The notes below the pieces were generated by a model that made no database searches, was not told the origin of the DNA, and was given only the letters and a program-made list of their open reading frames with translations. A stretch of DNA of 64,000 bases from Phyto melanocephala (lineage: Eukaryota > Arthropoda > Insecta > Diptera > Rhinophoridae), in NCBI GenBank assembly GCA_941918925.1, contig OW799233.1, forward strand, positions 1-64,000, given 5' to 3'. Shown piece by piece: positions 47,201 through 54,640 of this stretch; position 1 is the stretch's first letter, and each line of letters begins with the position of its first letter. A program made the translations under genes and the position numbers.

Positions 47201-49727
47201 AATAAGCTATCAAAATCGTTTATTTTTTTTTTAATTTTTTCTTTTTCTTAAAATTAAAATAATTTGCCTGATAATATTTTAGAGTTAAAACAAAAATATT
47301 AAATTTTTAACTAGCTGACCCGGCGAACTTCGTACCGCCCTATAATATAACTTCATTCCGCGTTTCACGTTGCTAATCAGTTTGACTTGCTCTTGTATTT
47401 ATTTGACTTGCAGCATTACGGGTTCTGCGACTTAAGTTTGTACGTCTAATTGCCGCCTTTTTTAGAAACAAAAATTCAAATGAAATAAAAAAAAAACTAT
47501 AGAACCTATTCTTTTGTAAAAGTATCAAAATGGTCTATCAAAAGTTTCCAACACTAAATTAATTTGACTAACCTTGTTGAACAAACACTTCAGAAAAAAA
47601 CACACAGTACAAATTATCCTGTAGAAACCAATGTGAAAAGTACACTAAGAAATGGTAAATAAATTATGTAGGTATTTTGTTAATATAACTCCGACCGATA
47701 TATTTGCAAAGAGCTTGTAAACTATGTTTTTTTGTTTTAATGTCAACTACTTGAATATTTCACCAGTGACACATTATTATAATTTTCTTACATAAGAACC
47801 TTCTCCTAATAATAACAAATACAACAAAAAAAGAATTAGTGAAATCGGTGCAGCCATTCACGCGCGATGCCATGACCAAGGGAAAAAGGGTTTCATTTTT
47901 ATATATATATAGATTACTTGTGTCGTGTTCTCCACCCAATGAAAATAAACATACTTTAGCAATAAAGTGCCGTTACTCTGTCGACGTTTTTGCTTATGCT
48001 TAGCAATGAAAATTGCTATATGAAAACCAAGCGTAAGAATTGCGTTAAAGTTTGCATAAAACATATACTTAAAAAATTGGCGCCCACAAAGGAAAACTAT
48101 TTTTTTTTTTTGTAAAACGAAAAAAAAAACAATATTTTTGCAATACAAAAATTTAACTAAATTGTCGGAAACAAAAACATGTTGTTTTTCACTTTCGTGC
48201 CAGTTATATATATTAAGTAAATTATTTAAAAAACTACAGGCACAACCACAACTCATGTAAAATTTATGCAAATATTTGAATTTTCATTACAAATATGTTG
48301 TTTTTGTTGAATTTTCATTACTCTGTAGAATTTTTTAAGTCGATTTCTTTCACCTAAATGCAAATAATAAGGGCATTTAATTACATAATAAATAATAGCA
48401 TCAAATTATCGAATTTTAATGATATCTTTAACTCGGATTAGTATCATTCCAATGACACGCTAATGTAAAATTCATTGGTTTTTTCTTAAAATTAGAAGTA
48501 TTTTGAGTTAGTTACCCACCAAACAAAACTGAAAAAAAGTGAGGGGTTCAACTGGTGACAAAGTGATTTAATTTAGGTGAAAATACTAATGAAATGATGT
48601 GGTTATATGAATATATCAATGAACTCCACATCATTCTAAAAAAGGCTTAAAACTTATCCAAATTATGTGAAAAGAACCCGATGTTTCATGAGTTAAAGTT
48701 TTTTGTTTACATTAAGTGTTTAAGATATTTAACATGATTTTGCATTGATTTTGAATCACGTTATTTATGATAAATTATTTCGAATTGTGTTATTACAACT
48801 AATACCTTGCAATATTTACTTTGAAGTCCTTTTCACTACTTATAAACATTTTACTGGACAGATGAAATATTTCTATTACTTCTTTTTCTTTACTTTTTTA
48901 CTGTGTATGTAATAGTTAACAATTATGTATGTACATATATTTAGATAAACTTAACAAAATTAAAATTTTAAAAGGAACACAAAAGACTGTCATTGGGGTG
49001 CTATTGTACTTTTGACTTTCATATAGTACTAAAAATAATAATGTTATAACTTTTGCATCCCTAAAATTATTCATTAAAATTATAAGATTTATAAATAATT
49101 TTCCTATTGATATTTGATTTATAAATGTTTGATAAACCTTTACTAATTTAATTTAGTATATTGAAATTTACTTTAAATACTGCTGACGTGAAGAAAAACG
49201 GAAGTAGTACAAAAACCAATCCAGAAAAAATAATTTGTAAATTAAGCTCAGCCACTGGTTCAATTTTCCATGGAATAAGAGAACAACCTGCAAAAAAAAA
49301 AAGATTACATTTTAATAATAAATATTATTAAGTTATAAATACCCAAAAACCTGAAAGCCCCATGCACTGCCAAATATCCCTGGAATAAAGTAAGCAATAC
49401 TCCATACCATATAGACCATAAGGAATTTAAATGTAAATAATTGTTGTTATCTGGATATATCTGCGAATGCATACTGTTGTATTTTGGGTGCTTTCTTTTT
49501 GAATTCATATAATTAGTTGGAAAGTAAGGTCTTTGAAAGTTAGAACGTGTTTGATGATGTTTATGATTTCCACTTGAATCAGTGAAAACCGTATTAAAAT
49601 TTAAACTTGAAGATGGTGTTTTGCTTAAACAGTTTGCTCTGCTGGATAAGGTGCTGGAAGCATGTTTTTTTGATTTATTAATTTGGTTATTATTTTCATA
49701 TGTTAACAATGATCCCGTAATAGACAT
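25474..49727 (-). CDS. tinc: Tincar-like eight-pass membrane protein (complete spliced model, 7 coding exons)
   Basis: Joining 49727-49343, 49287-49172, 41942-41708, 38880-37117, 37012-36565, 26867-26390 and 26298-25474 gives 4251 bases, an exact multiple of three, with phases matching at every junction: 1416 residues. Predicted membrane segments lie at about 104-124, 145-164, 213-233, 674-692, 700-722, 744-767, 792-812 and 835-853. A Ser/Thr/Asn-rich loop (234-673) separates segments 3 and 4. The tail (854-1416) holds LPPPP, IPPPP and PPVPPPL motifs. Eight segments and this length fit Drosophila Tincar (about 1.5 thousand residues), a membrane protein described from cardioblasts and the nervous system; its molecular activity is not known to me. 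The name rests on topology, length and recollection of the family, not on a search. The start ATG at 49727 follows an in-frame stop upstream. Confidence 0.72.
26299..26389 (-). other. tinc intron 6
   Basis: Short 91-bp intron running from GTTGGC to TTTTTAG between exons 6 and 7, phase 0. Its 5' part contains ACATAC/ATGT repeats only. Confidence 0.75.
26390..26867 (-). CDS. tinc: tinc exon 6 (tail)
   Basis: The acceptor TTATTTATAG|C completes the split Arg codon from exon 5 and opens NSSSGTSVCFTSIKGEVDDG. Encodes residues 984-1142, polar, with LPPPPI and EPPPL proline motifs. The donor is AAG|GTTGGC. The open frame continues upstream past the acceptor into a DINE-B copy, but that part is intronic. 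Confidence 0.78.
26931..28100 (-). mobile_element. DINE-B copy 1, minus orientation
   Basis: Starts TTATACCCACCACCAAAAAA, then matches the 3' half of the copy at 32834-35279 in reverse, including the CCATTTTAGACCCCATAAAG and GTCTGTTGAAAGCACGATAG segments, then degenerate tandem units (GTGGCACGCCCACC). It is interrupted around 27385-27555 by unrelated AT-rich sequence. The far end is indistinct. It is a non-autonomous Helitron-like relative with no coding capacity. It lies only ~63 bp upstream of the exon 6 acceptor. Confidence 0.75.
28110..29410. other. AT-rich intronic stretch
   Basis: No gene. At 28125-28260 the motif TTCGTGCGAA occurs twice within a loosely inverted arrangement (GTCAAATTGTTCGTGCGAA and TTCGTGCGAACTGTTGTCAA), perhaps an old MITE. 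The rest shows fragments of degenerate repeats at most. Confidence 0.4.
29412..29770 (+). repeat. CTAGCTGACCCGG-type dispersed repeat, copy 1
   Basis: Begins AACTAGCGGACCCGGTGAACT and ends near CAGAAATCGGCCCAGCCTTTC. The same termini occur at 47310-47915. Repeats beginning this way are widespread in insect genomes; I do not assign the class with confidence. Confidence 0.55.
29774..30031 (-). pseudogene. Internally deleted mariner transposase
   Basis: Reading leftward on the minus strand, an N-terminal MVVYTLEQRWKILRHYFG-like segment (about 30031-29960) runs straight into the catalytic region NEDHFYHGGYVNKQNCRIWG and HPKRVTVWCGFWSRGII. The first catalytic Asp sits in the NEDHF motif, equivalent to SDEAHF of IS630/Tc1/mariner transposases. 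Most of the helix-turn-helix and linker region is missing between the two parts and there is a stop at the join, so this is a dead fragment. Confidence 0.75.
30130..30205 (+). repeat. Hammerhead-like stem motif, copy 1
   Basis: Contains GGAAGAAGCTATCCAATG followed by TGGTAGCGAAATATCGG: a GCTA..TAGC stem followed by GAAA. It is related to the better-preserved copy at 54595-54640. The first core base triplet is CGG instead of CTG. Confidence 0.45.
30206..31340. other. AT-rich intronic stretch
   Basis: No gene, no convincing open frame and no clear repeat boundary. A few short segments recall DINE-type sequence (TATAAGTGTACCC near 30885). Confidence 0.4.
31341..31905 (+). mobile_element. DINE-A internal fragment carrying a SINE
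   Basis: Outside the SINE the sequence AAAGGGCTTGACAAGTAGAG and the following AAGATGG / CCCCCTAATATGG segments match the middle of the DINE-A copy at 43144-43930 (in opposite orientation to it). The ends of the element are not recognisable. Confidence 0.5.
31384..31785 (-). mobile_element. Dimeric tRNA-derived SINE with 14-bp target duplication
   Basis: Two head-to-tail copies (about 31785-31592 and 31591-31384) of a tRNA-related sequence. Copy 1 has A box TGGACTAGTCAG (31774-31763) and perfect B box GGTTCGATTCC (31731-31721). Copy 2 has the same A box (31583-31572) and GGTTCGTTTCC (31540-31530). Each is followed by an unrelated ~120-bp body (GTCTGCTCC, then AAATATTT, GGCGTCACAATGG and GAAGGTGTGAG). 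The tail is CCTACCTACCTA. The pair is flanked by TAGAGTACAGTATA at 31370-31383 and 31786-31799, so the dimer retroposed as one unit. Confidence 0.85.
32982..33687 (+). mobile_element. Mariner-derived non-autonomous element, copy 1
   Basis: Terminal inverted repeats GAGGGTGGTTAAATTTTAAG and CTTAAAATTTAACCACCCTT are flanked by TA at 32980-32981 and 33688-33689. Frames in the plus strand give a mariner-type N-terminal helix-turn-helix: EQRFKVIQVFYENGRSNQ, then a FGQHNR..STIGRIVKN segment, and remnants of the second domain (TSTHHHAQQL). The catalytic domain is deleted. An ~83-bp direct duplication (33011-33093 and 33094-33176) lies near the left end. Confidence 0.85.
33709..34680 (+). repeat. ~288-bp tandem units inside DINE-B copy 2
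   Basis: The segment TTCCAAAATCTTTATT recurs near 33716, 34005, 34296 and 34583, each followed by AAAACGTTATATGGGAGGTG and GGGCGTAAAAGTGGG. Neighbouring units differ by few substitutions. The same unit appears degenerately in the DINE-B copies at 27560, 45250-46120 and 54940-55390. Confidence 0.85.
35280..36540. other. AT-rich intronic stretch with a TA microsatellite
   Basis: No gene seen. 36349-36382 is a (TA)n-like run with TATG/CATA interruptions. The remainder is A/T-rich low-complexity sequence. Confidence 0.5.
36565..37012 (-). CDS. tinc: tinc exon 5 (membrane helix 8 and start of the tail)
   Basis: Encodes residues 834-982 plus two bases. It opens with AFVSVMHILLWIIIWLALTV, the last membrane helix, followed by basic KRKW, which suggests a cytosolic start of the tail. 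The exon ends AAG CG|GTAAAA. The first in-frame stop (TAA, 36563-36561) overlaps the donor GT itself, so intron retention would end the protein here, after the codon for Arg983. Confidence 0.8.
37013..37116 (-). other. tinc intron 4, probable GC-AG intron
   Basis: 104 bp. The exon 4 side reads CAG|GCAAGT, a consensus 5' splice site except for C at position +2; the 3' side reads GTTTTTAG. This pairing keeps frame (Ala codon split 1/2). The GT alternative at 37112-37111 has a weak context (CAA|GTACAA). Confidence 0.6.
37117..38880 (-). CDS. tinc: tinc exon 4 (large loop and membrane helices 4-7)
   Basis: Encodes residues 246/247-833. The acceptor is TTTATTTACAG. The first ~400 residues are Ser/Thr/Asn/Lys-rich with many N-x-S/T sites, probably a long loop. 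Helices 4-7 follow: INLLLALLVWCVRYPAVFW, FATIFSVQMIASAADIIF, a segment containing LFLLSVILILSSSMVMYLYG, and IYFAHCASLCYVLSLSVV. The conserved-looking membrane part is far less polar than the loop. The preferred donor is CAG|GCAAGT (see findings); a GT at 37112-37111 with another acceptor is possible and would alter a few residues only. Confidence 0.82.
39175..39400 (-). pseudogene. Mariner transposase C-terminal remnant
   Basis: On the minus strand one frame reads KKTIDLIKERFPGRVI, then PARPPDLSLSEFFL, then FMKLQAFAALKENI, interrupted by stops. It corresponds to the region around the last catalytic Asp of mariner transposases (typically SPDLTPLDFFLWG). Here the catalytic Asp position reads Glu (SEFF) and several Trp/Arg codons are now stops, so it cannot be functional. 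Confidence 0.7.
39857..40762 (+). mobile_element. DINE-A copy (subfamily with A-rich centre)
   Basis: The left end AACAAGTAACAGTGCTATATT is followed by a decayed palindrome and TATACCCTTCACAACGTG. The centre (about 40150-40350) is almost pure A with scattered T. The right half contains GGCTCAGCTGG, the CACGGACAGACGGACAGG block and CTTTATGGGGTCGG, ending TATACCCTTGTGCACCACAG with GTGAAGGGTATA, a terminal hairpin. Non-coding. The GTAGTCATGC start places it with the copies at 51313 and 58700. Confidence 0.8.
41258..41440 (+). repeat. Short CAGGGGTTCAACTGG repeat family, 5' half
   Basis: Matches the family at 48515, 57752 and 63645: AAAAAAGTGATTTTGCAGGGG, then TTAGGTGAAAACAGTAAT, then ATTGGAGATCAT. 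It breaks off after AAGTGCATATCC. Confidence 0.65.
41708..41942 (-). CDS. tinc: tinc exon 3
   Basis: Encodes residues 168-245 plus one base. It starts VGNLSNDGIKLGF directly after a TTTTTAG acceptor in phase 0, so the first codon is GTG (Val), not a start. It carries a basic KKGRR patch and membrane helix 3 (AAFIHLLIAMCLLLPRLLL), and ends CCC AGA G|GTAATT. Flanked by a 7.2-kb and a 2.8-kb intron. Confidence 0.8.
42082..42205 (-). mobile_element. DINE-A 3' end fragment
   Basis: TACCCTTCACCTGTGGTG, CTACAATATTCATTTCCGAC and CATAAAGTATATATTTTC match the right end of DINE-A in reverse. It stops where a LINE fragment begins. Confidence 0.7.
42230..42640 (-). pseudogene. Non-LTR retrotransposon reverse transcriptase fragment
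   Basis: Minus-strand frames give SGVSRGSVLRPMLYIIFVND, corresponding to the GVPQGSVLGPLLF..IND block of non-LTR reverse transcriptases. After a frameshift comes FADDVLLLCR, which holds the ADD catalytic box, and further on VGVILDSDLNF, the usual LGVxLDxxLxF block. The fragment is short, frameshifted and lacks both ends. The jockey/R1-like group seems likely but is not proven. Confidence 0.7.
42651..42718 (+). mobile_element. DINE-type 5' terminus fragment
   Basis: AACAAGTAATAGCACTATATT, then TCTGTAGGAAATATTTATAT and AGCCTTCACA: a decayed left end of the DINE-A type, directly after the LINE fragment. The body that follows (42719-43140) is not recognisable. Confidence 0.5.
43144..43930 (-). 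mobile_element. DINE-A copy, complete, minus orientation
   Basis: Right end TATACCCTTCACCTGTGGT at 43145; left end in reverse, GATTCGGCACGGCCGAATAT then AGCACTCTTACTTGTT near 43927. The middle holds GGGCTTGACCAGTAG and two AAGATGGCG/GGATGGCGTC segments. With about 790 bp it is the most complete DINE-A of the non-A-rich subfamily in the window. Confidence 0.8.
44135..44835. mobile_element. hAT-type MITE, 701 bp
   Basis: Ends CAGTGTTGCCGCCGACCG and (reverse) CAGTGTTGTCGTTTTCAC, flanked by 8-bp duplications AAACTGAT (44127-44134) and AAATTGAT (44836-44843) that differ at one base. An 8-bp target duplication and CAGTGTTG ends are typical of hAT elements. The subterminal regions carry repeated GCAGTGA motifs (near 44166, 44191, 44748, 44776, 44796, 44815). 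No transposase is present. Confidence 0.85.
44860..45053 (+). mobile_element. DINE-A 3' end fragment
   Basis: TTACAGACGGAATGTCAAAC, then TATATATACCC, and the end TGTGAAGGGTATAATA match the DINE-A right end. The 5' part is diverged. Confidence 0.6.
45230..46903 (-). mobile_element. DINE-B copy 3 with mariner insertion
   Basis: In reverse orientation: left end near 46903 (AGCCGAATATAGTGCTCTTA, with CACAAAATTGGTGGTGGGTA), the mariner derivative at 46140-46752, then degenerate ~290-bp tandem units (45240-46120). The right-end hairpin is missing. Clearly older than copy 2. Confidence 0.8.
46140..46752 (-). mobile_element. Mariner-derived non-autonomous element, copy 2
   Basis: Ends AGGGTGGTTAAATTTTAAGG and CCTTAAAATTTAACCGCCCTC (one base changed), with TA on both sides. 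Same derivative as 32982-33687 in the opposite orientation, lacking that copy's 83-bp duplication. It sits at the same position within DINE-B as copy 1. Confidence 0.85.
47310..47915 (+). repeat. CTAGCTGACCCGG-type dispersed repeat, copy 2
   Basis: Begins AACTAGCTGACCCGGCGAAC followed by TTCGTACCGCCC and ends AAATCGGTGCAGCCATTCA, then TTTTTATATATATATAGATTA. The beginning and end match the shorter copy at 29412-29770. No open frame belongs to it. Confidence 0.6.
48510..48852 (+). repeat. Short CAGGGGTTCAACTGG repeat family copy
   Basis: AGGGGTTCAACTGGTGACA, TTTAGGTGAAAATACTAAT, ACATGATTTTGCATTGATTT and the AGTCCTTTTCACTACTT end align along the whole copy at 57752-58094. Confidence 0.65.
49172..49287 (-). 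CDS. tinc: tinc exon 2
   Basis: Encodes residues 129-167: a GCSLIPWKIEPVAEL stretch, then membrane helix 2 around IIFSGLVFVLLPFFFTSAVF. Intron 1 upstream is only 55 bp, with a T-rich tract and TGCAG acceptor. The donor is AAA|GTAAAT, phase 0. Confidence 0.75.
49343..49727 (-). CDS. tinc: tinc exon 1 (coding start)
   Basis: Encodes residues 1-128 plus one base of codon 129. The ATG at 49727-49725 is the first in frame after an upstream in-frame TAG near 49781, with no ATG between them. The first ~100 residues are polar and rich in Ser/Asn/His, without a signal peptide. The first membrane helix starts at SLWSIWYGVLLTLFQGY and the exon ends in RFL. Donor is G|GTATTT; the CAG|GT slightly upstream would put the next exon out of frame. 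Confidence 0.75.
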
Positions 49728-50619
49728 GTCCTTATTCGTGTAATTGATATGTATGCTAATATGACTTGAAGTTTTTTTAAACTAGTCACAGGTAAATAGT
49801 TTCCATTTAGTGAGAGGTTTCTATGTTAAGAATCATCTACAAAAAAATAAAAATAAATAACATTTCTTTATTATATTAATTATATATATACATATGTATA
49901 TATTTTCAAATTTGTTTTTTTCTTTTCCTATTAAATGACATTTGGATGTATATTGAAAGCATAACAAAAATAAATGTATTACGAATATAAAAGAATATCA
50001 ACATAGAAAAATGTAATTTTAGGGAAAAGCCAAATTTTTAAATAAATACTATGATTCCCTAATTTTAATTTCATTGAATTGTAATATACATAAATAGTTA
50101 TTTCAAATAACATGTGTGTATACCGATAAAGAGTTCTGATAATGAAATCGTAGCTGGTTGCGAAAATTCATTCCACTCGGCTAATATCGGAATAAATTTT
50201 TTAATATTCTTAAAATGATTACAATTTAGTTTAATTTACCCAGCTTTTACACATTAAATTAATTTTATGAAATTCGCAATACACTCACACTTCTTCGCTA
50301 ACACACTCACATTTATTTTTTTTTCGAGAAAGTAAGTTTTGACGATTTTAAGAAAGTAAATTGACAAATAGGTAAACACTGTTGCCTACTAATAAAACTT
50401 ACACAAGGTTACAGGATTGTGGTAAAATAATAATTGTAAATATAATTTATTTTTGTATATATTAAAATACTTGTAATATTTATTCTTCAAATATGCATAA
50501 AGAATAATATTGATGTAATTTTAAAACAATAATTTTATTAAAAATTAACAATAATTATTTTCTTCAACTATTGCCTTTCAAATTTGTGTATGAAATATTC
50601 TTGGTAACTCAAGGTAGTA
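49728..50619 (-). other. 5' side of tinc
   Basis: The first bases upstream of the ATG are probably 5' UTR. A TTTACCTGTGACTAG segment at 49780-49794 and A/T-rich runs follow. No promoter elements can be named with confidence. A short decayed DINE-like piece (CATTCCACTCGGCTAATATC, 50170-50189) is present. Confidence 0.4.
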
Positions 50620-51312
50620 AAAACAAGTAAGAGTGCTATATTCGGCCGTGCCGAATCTGATAATACCCTTCACCATCATGTACATAGGTAAAATCCCATA
50701 TCGTAGCTTAACTGTATTTCACTAGTCAAGCCCTTTAATTTCATGCCCATATTGATGGGGTTAAAAAAATTTGATCCACCATCGTATTCTAGTGGTAAAG
50801 CCCTTTCATTTTAAGTTACATTTTAAAATACCAGATATATGTATATATGGGCCAATATAATTTTATTGTCCGCCATTTTGTGGCAAAAATAGGGGAAACA
50901 AGTAAGAGCACTATATTCGGCTGTGCCAAATCTTTTATACCCACCAATTTTCCGTACTTTTATAGCTGGGGTTTTTCCCCGCAATTTTTTTGTTTCCTGG
51001 GAATGCGAGATTTATTTTTTAATTTTCGGGGATCCCGTAGCAAAACAAATAAAAATTAAATTTGTTTTTAATTAATAAAAAACATAAAATAGTTTATAAT
51101 GTTAAAGAAACACTTCAAACCTGTAAAAATTAATAAAGAAACTTGAATTTAGAATATAAATTGAGTAAAAATATCTTTTATTGAAAAAATATTCTCTAGA
51201 TACGAGATTAAATATGAGCACAAAAAACAAAAATACAGATACTTCAGCTATGAGATCATAAATAAAATCATTAGAATTCTATTTAAAAAACATGTAAATA
51301 CAATGTATAATT

Positions 51313-52083
51313 AAAACAAGTAAGAGCGCTATATTCAGCCGTGCCGAATCTTATATACCCTTCACAACGTGTAGTCATGCAATAACAGTAGTTTGTATTA
51401 CCATTCATCCCATATGAAATACGTACATACATACATATATAAAAAACATACATATATAAAAGCATCTCATTTTAAAATTATAAATTTACGTATGTACATA
51501 TGTTAAAAAAAATAAAAATAAAAATTTTAAAAAAATTAACATATATATAATAAATATAAAACAAAAAAAAAAAATAAAAAAAAAAATTAAAAAAAAAATA
51601 AAAAAAAATAATATAAATAATATATTACATAAAAAATAAAAAAAAATTAAAAAAAAAATACAAAAAAAAAGAAAATTTTTTTTGGCTCAGCTGGGATTCG
51701 ATGCCACGTTTTCTCTAACCAGTATACACGTTTGTATGTATGTATGTTGTTGTTGTAATGTTGTTTTTGTGAAAAAAAATCGAGGTGGCCGTGGGTTTTT
51801 GCTCATATCTCAGTTGTTTATGTACCGATATTTCTGATTTTCAATACCGATCTACTTCCGATATTTCTGATATTTCAATACCTCACCCGAGTCCAAGCGA
51901 TGTCGGGGGCATCAAAAAGTTGATTTCAACATACACACGGACAGACTGACAAAGCTAAATCGACTCCCCTATTCATAAGCTTTCAGAAAATATATACTTT
52001 ATGCGGTCGGAAATGAAAATTGTAGAAATTTCACACGGAATGACAAACCTATATATACCCTTTTTCACTGTGTGAAGGGTATA
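51313..52083 (+). mobile_element. DINE-A copy (A-rich subfamily) inside the hAT-like element
   Basis: Left end AACAAGTAAGAGCGCTATATT with TATACCCTTCACAACGTG; A-rich centre at 51480-51680; GGCTCAGCTGGGATTCGATG at 51683; right end TGTGAAGGGTATAAAA near 52083. All DINE-A landmarks are in order. Confidence 0.8.
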
Positions 52084-52122
52084 AAAATATAACGTAAAAA
52101 TTTTTAACGACTTAGAAAATAA

Positions 52123-54202
52123 CACAGTACAACACATGATTTGCCAACTCAATTCTGTGAACTGTATGTGAAATAAGACCCAAAAAGAAGAATTTCTGCA
52201 TCATTCGTTTTGTCTTCTTACCTGCGATTTGAAGTTAGTATCGATTTGAAGTTAGTACTATCGTATAGGGGAATTTATCACGTTTTAGGCCCTGTTGTTT
52301 GACATAGCTCGACAACCACTAGCCCAATTTAGTTGAAATAAATTTTAAAAAATTAAGAATTACAATTCCCTTAATCTGTTCATATATTGTTTTCCTATAC
52401 AAGTAACACTTTCGAAGTTAAAAATGAATGTATGAAGGGAAAAAATTATTTTTTGCCTAAAAATTAAATTTTTTTTTTTTTTAAAATACATAAAAAATCC
52501 AAAATGGAAAAAAGTTTCAAGTCTAGTTATTTTTTCGCAAAGTCACATAACCTATGAGCAAAATGAGACAAAGATCATAAAAATCGATGCACGCGTTTCG
52601 CTTTTATTCGCAATTGAGTAAATGTATGAATTTCAAAAATCAGTTATAGCCACCACCCTTAAAATAAAAATATAAATTAAAAAATTATCATGAAAAAAAA
52701 AACTTTATTTATAAAAACTTAATGAAAATAAAATAATATGCAATTAATACGCAATTATAATATGCATAAAAACAAAATTTAGAACATTTTTTCAATTATT
52801 GGCAATATCCATCCTTGTAGAAGTTGACGCTTGTGGTTCTGATGATCTTGTTTTCTTCGTAGGTTGTTCATATTCATGGTCTGAGTCTGTATCGTCATCC
52901 GAGATACACATACTATTCAAGGGCGTGTTTCTTTCACTGTGTCCACCAATTTCAATGTCTTCATCTTCGGTGCTTTCTTCAAACTGCATAATTGTGGAAC
53001 TCCACCAACAAACCTCCGCAAGCAATGCATCCAATTTTTTGCTTTTGAACCGCTTTTCAAATGGCATGGTCACCTGGTGGAACCTCTCTCCTTGTTCGTC
53101 TGATTCCTGAGGTGATTGTGCCAAAAAAGTATCGAGGTGGTGGTGCAAGAAATGCAATTTCAGCGTCATGGATTCACCGATATGGGCACTTGTTGTTTTC
53201 CATATTGATATATTTTATGTTTTGTTGTTATTCACTTTTAAAAAACTGGAGAAAAATCACTTTTACTGTTCGCGTTCGTCGGCACTGGCTGAATGCCAAA
53301 AATCGATCAATGCACACCTATAAATACTACGTATTTTTGAATATTTTACTGCCAGGTACTTATAAATGGGCGCATATTTTAAGGGCGGCTGGCTATATAC
53401 CTGATTCAGCACTTGTACGTTTCAAACTGTGCAAAACTTTCAAAATAATGACCACCCTTCAATGTGGGTGCAATTTCTGTAAAAAAATCATATAGGTAGC
53501 CACCGGAAAAACCAAAATAATAAAAAGGTCCACTTTCCGTTTAATTGTCCACGTACATTTATTACCGCAATCATAAAAATCAAATAACCTTTTGTTTATT
53601 CCTTTTTTTTTAATTCTCAGAATCATGAAAAAGGTGTCAATGTTTTCTCCAAATAATGTTGTGCATATCTCGAGCAAATTTTTGAAATTCATACATTTAC
53701 TCAATTGCGAATAAAAGCGAAACGCGTGCATCGATTTTTATGATCTTTGTCTCATTTTGCTCATAGGTTATGTGACTTTGCGAAAAAATAACTAGACTTG
53801 AAACTTTTTTCCATTTTGGATTTTTTATGTATTTAAAAAAAAAAATTTAAATTTTTAGGCAAAAAATAATTTTTTCCCTTCATACATTCATTTTTATCTT
53901 CGAAAGTGTTACTTGTATAGGAAAACAATATATAAACAGATTAAGGGAATTGTAATTCTTAATTTTTTAAAATTTATTTCAACTAAATTGGGCTAGTGGT
54001 TGTCGAGCTATGTCAAACAACAGGGCCTAAAACGTGATAAATTCCCCTATACGATAGTACTAACTTCAAATCGATACTAACTTCAAATCGCAGGTAAGAA
54101 GACAAAACGAATGATGCAGAAATTCTTCTTTTTGGGTCTTATTTCACATACAGTTCACAGAATTGAGTTGGCAATCAATTAACTGAAAAATGTTGTACTG
54201 TG
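52123..54202. mobile_element. DNA transposon with ~520-bp terminal inverted repeats
   Basis: Arms 52123-52640 and 53679-54202 are inverted copies over their whole length, apart from a ~12-bp deletion near the left tip and few substitutions. The tips are CACAGTACAACA, flanked by TAA on both sides, a possible 3-bp target duplication. The ~1040-bp centre carries one short gene fragment. Short TSD and CAC-starting tips could fit CMC or PIF/Harbinger elements, but I cannot assign the superfamily. Confidence 0.75.
52795..53181 (-). pseudogene. Transposon-encoded protein, C-terminal part
   Basis: The frame reads GESMTLKLHFLHHHLDTF, then SDEQGERFHQ, MPFEKRFKSK, a CWWSS segment, and an acidic tail with PTKKTRSSEP and STSTRMDIANN before the stop. 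The HFLH.HLD and SDE.GERFHQ blocks recur, in my memory, at the C-terminus of proteins associated with insect mobile elements, whose function I cannot name. Only ~125 residues remain, so this is a remnant of a larger product, or an exon whose upstream part is gone. Confidence 0.55.
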
Positions 54203-54594
54203 TAATCTTTTAATATGCTCAAAGTCTATTTCTGACTTTATTAACAAATTACCCTGTTACAGAAAACACTCGTTCACTTTATATCGATGTTGGACGAATA
54301 GTTAAAAGTGCATTTACAAATATACAATATTTTGAGTTTTTTGACCACTTCCCTCAAAAAATTTTAACTCTTTCTTTATAGAAATTTTGAAGTATTGGTA
54401 ACGTGTGCTGATTTTTTTTTTAATTTTTTTTAACACATTATCTCAATAAAATACATATGTATATCAAATTATTTGTAAAAATCTTTTTAAATATATCGTC
54501 TAAATTTCTTGATCTTTTTTAATTGATTATATTTGATTTTTATTTAAGTATTTTTAGAGATCACTTTTTTGTTTTTTATAAAAAATTGTTTTTT

Positions 54595-54640
54595 AACCAA
54601 TATTTCGCTACCAAACAATGGGTAGCTTCTTCAGGGTAAA
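54595..54640 (-). repeat. Hammerhead-like stem motif, copy 2
   Basis: On the minus strand: CTGAAGA, one extra A, a GCTACC/GGTAGC stem with an 8-nt loop, then GAAATATTGG. This resembles the CUGANGA-stem-GAAA core of hammerhead ribozymes carried by Penelope-like and other retroelements, except for the extra A before the stem. It lies within the hAT-like element's own sequence. Confidence 0.45.

Larger units (their letters stand above)
41943..49171 (-). other. tinc intron 2 (7.2 kb, transposon-filled)
   Basis: Bounded by GTAAAT at 49171 and TTTTTAG at 41943. It contains DINE-A and DINE-B copies, a LINE fragment, a hAT MITE, a mariner derivative and dispersed repeats, listed separately. The parts between (46905-47305, 47920-48510, 48855-49171) hold no gene I can support. 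Confidence 0.75.

Noticed and set aside
47858..48271. 137-codon minus-strand open frame
   Set aside because: It overlaps the end of a dispersed repeat, has biased Phe/Lys composition from A/T runs and no recognisable domain.
53061..53495. 144-codon plus-strand open frame in the long-inverted-repeat element
   Set aside because: It runs opposite the transposon protein remnant and through the non-coding centre; no motif is seen.
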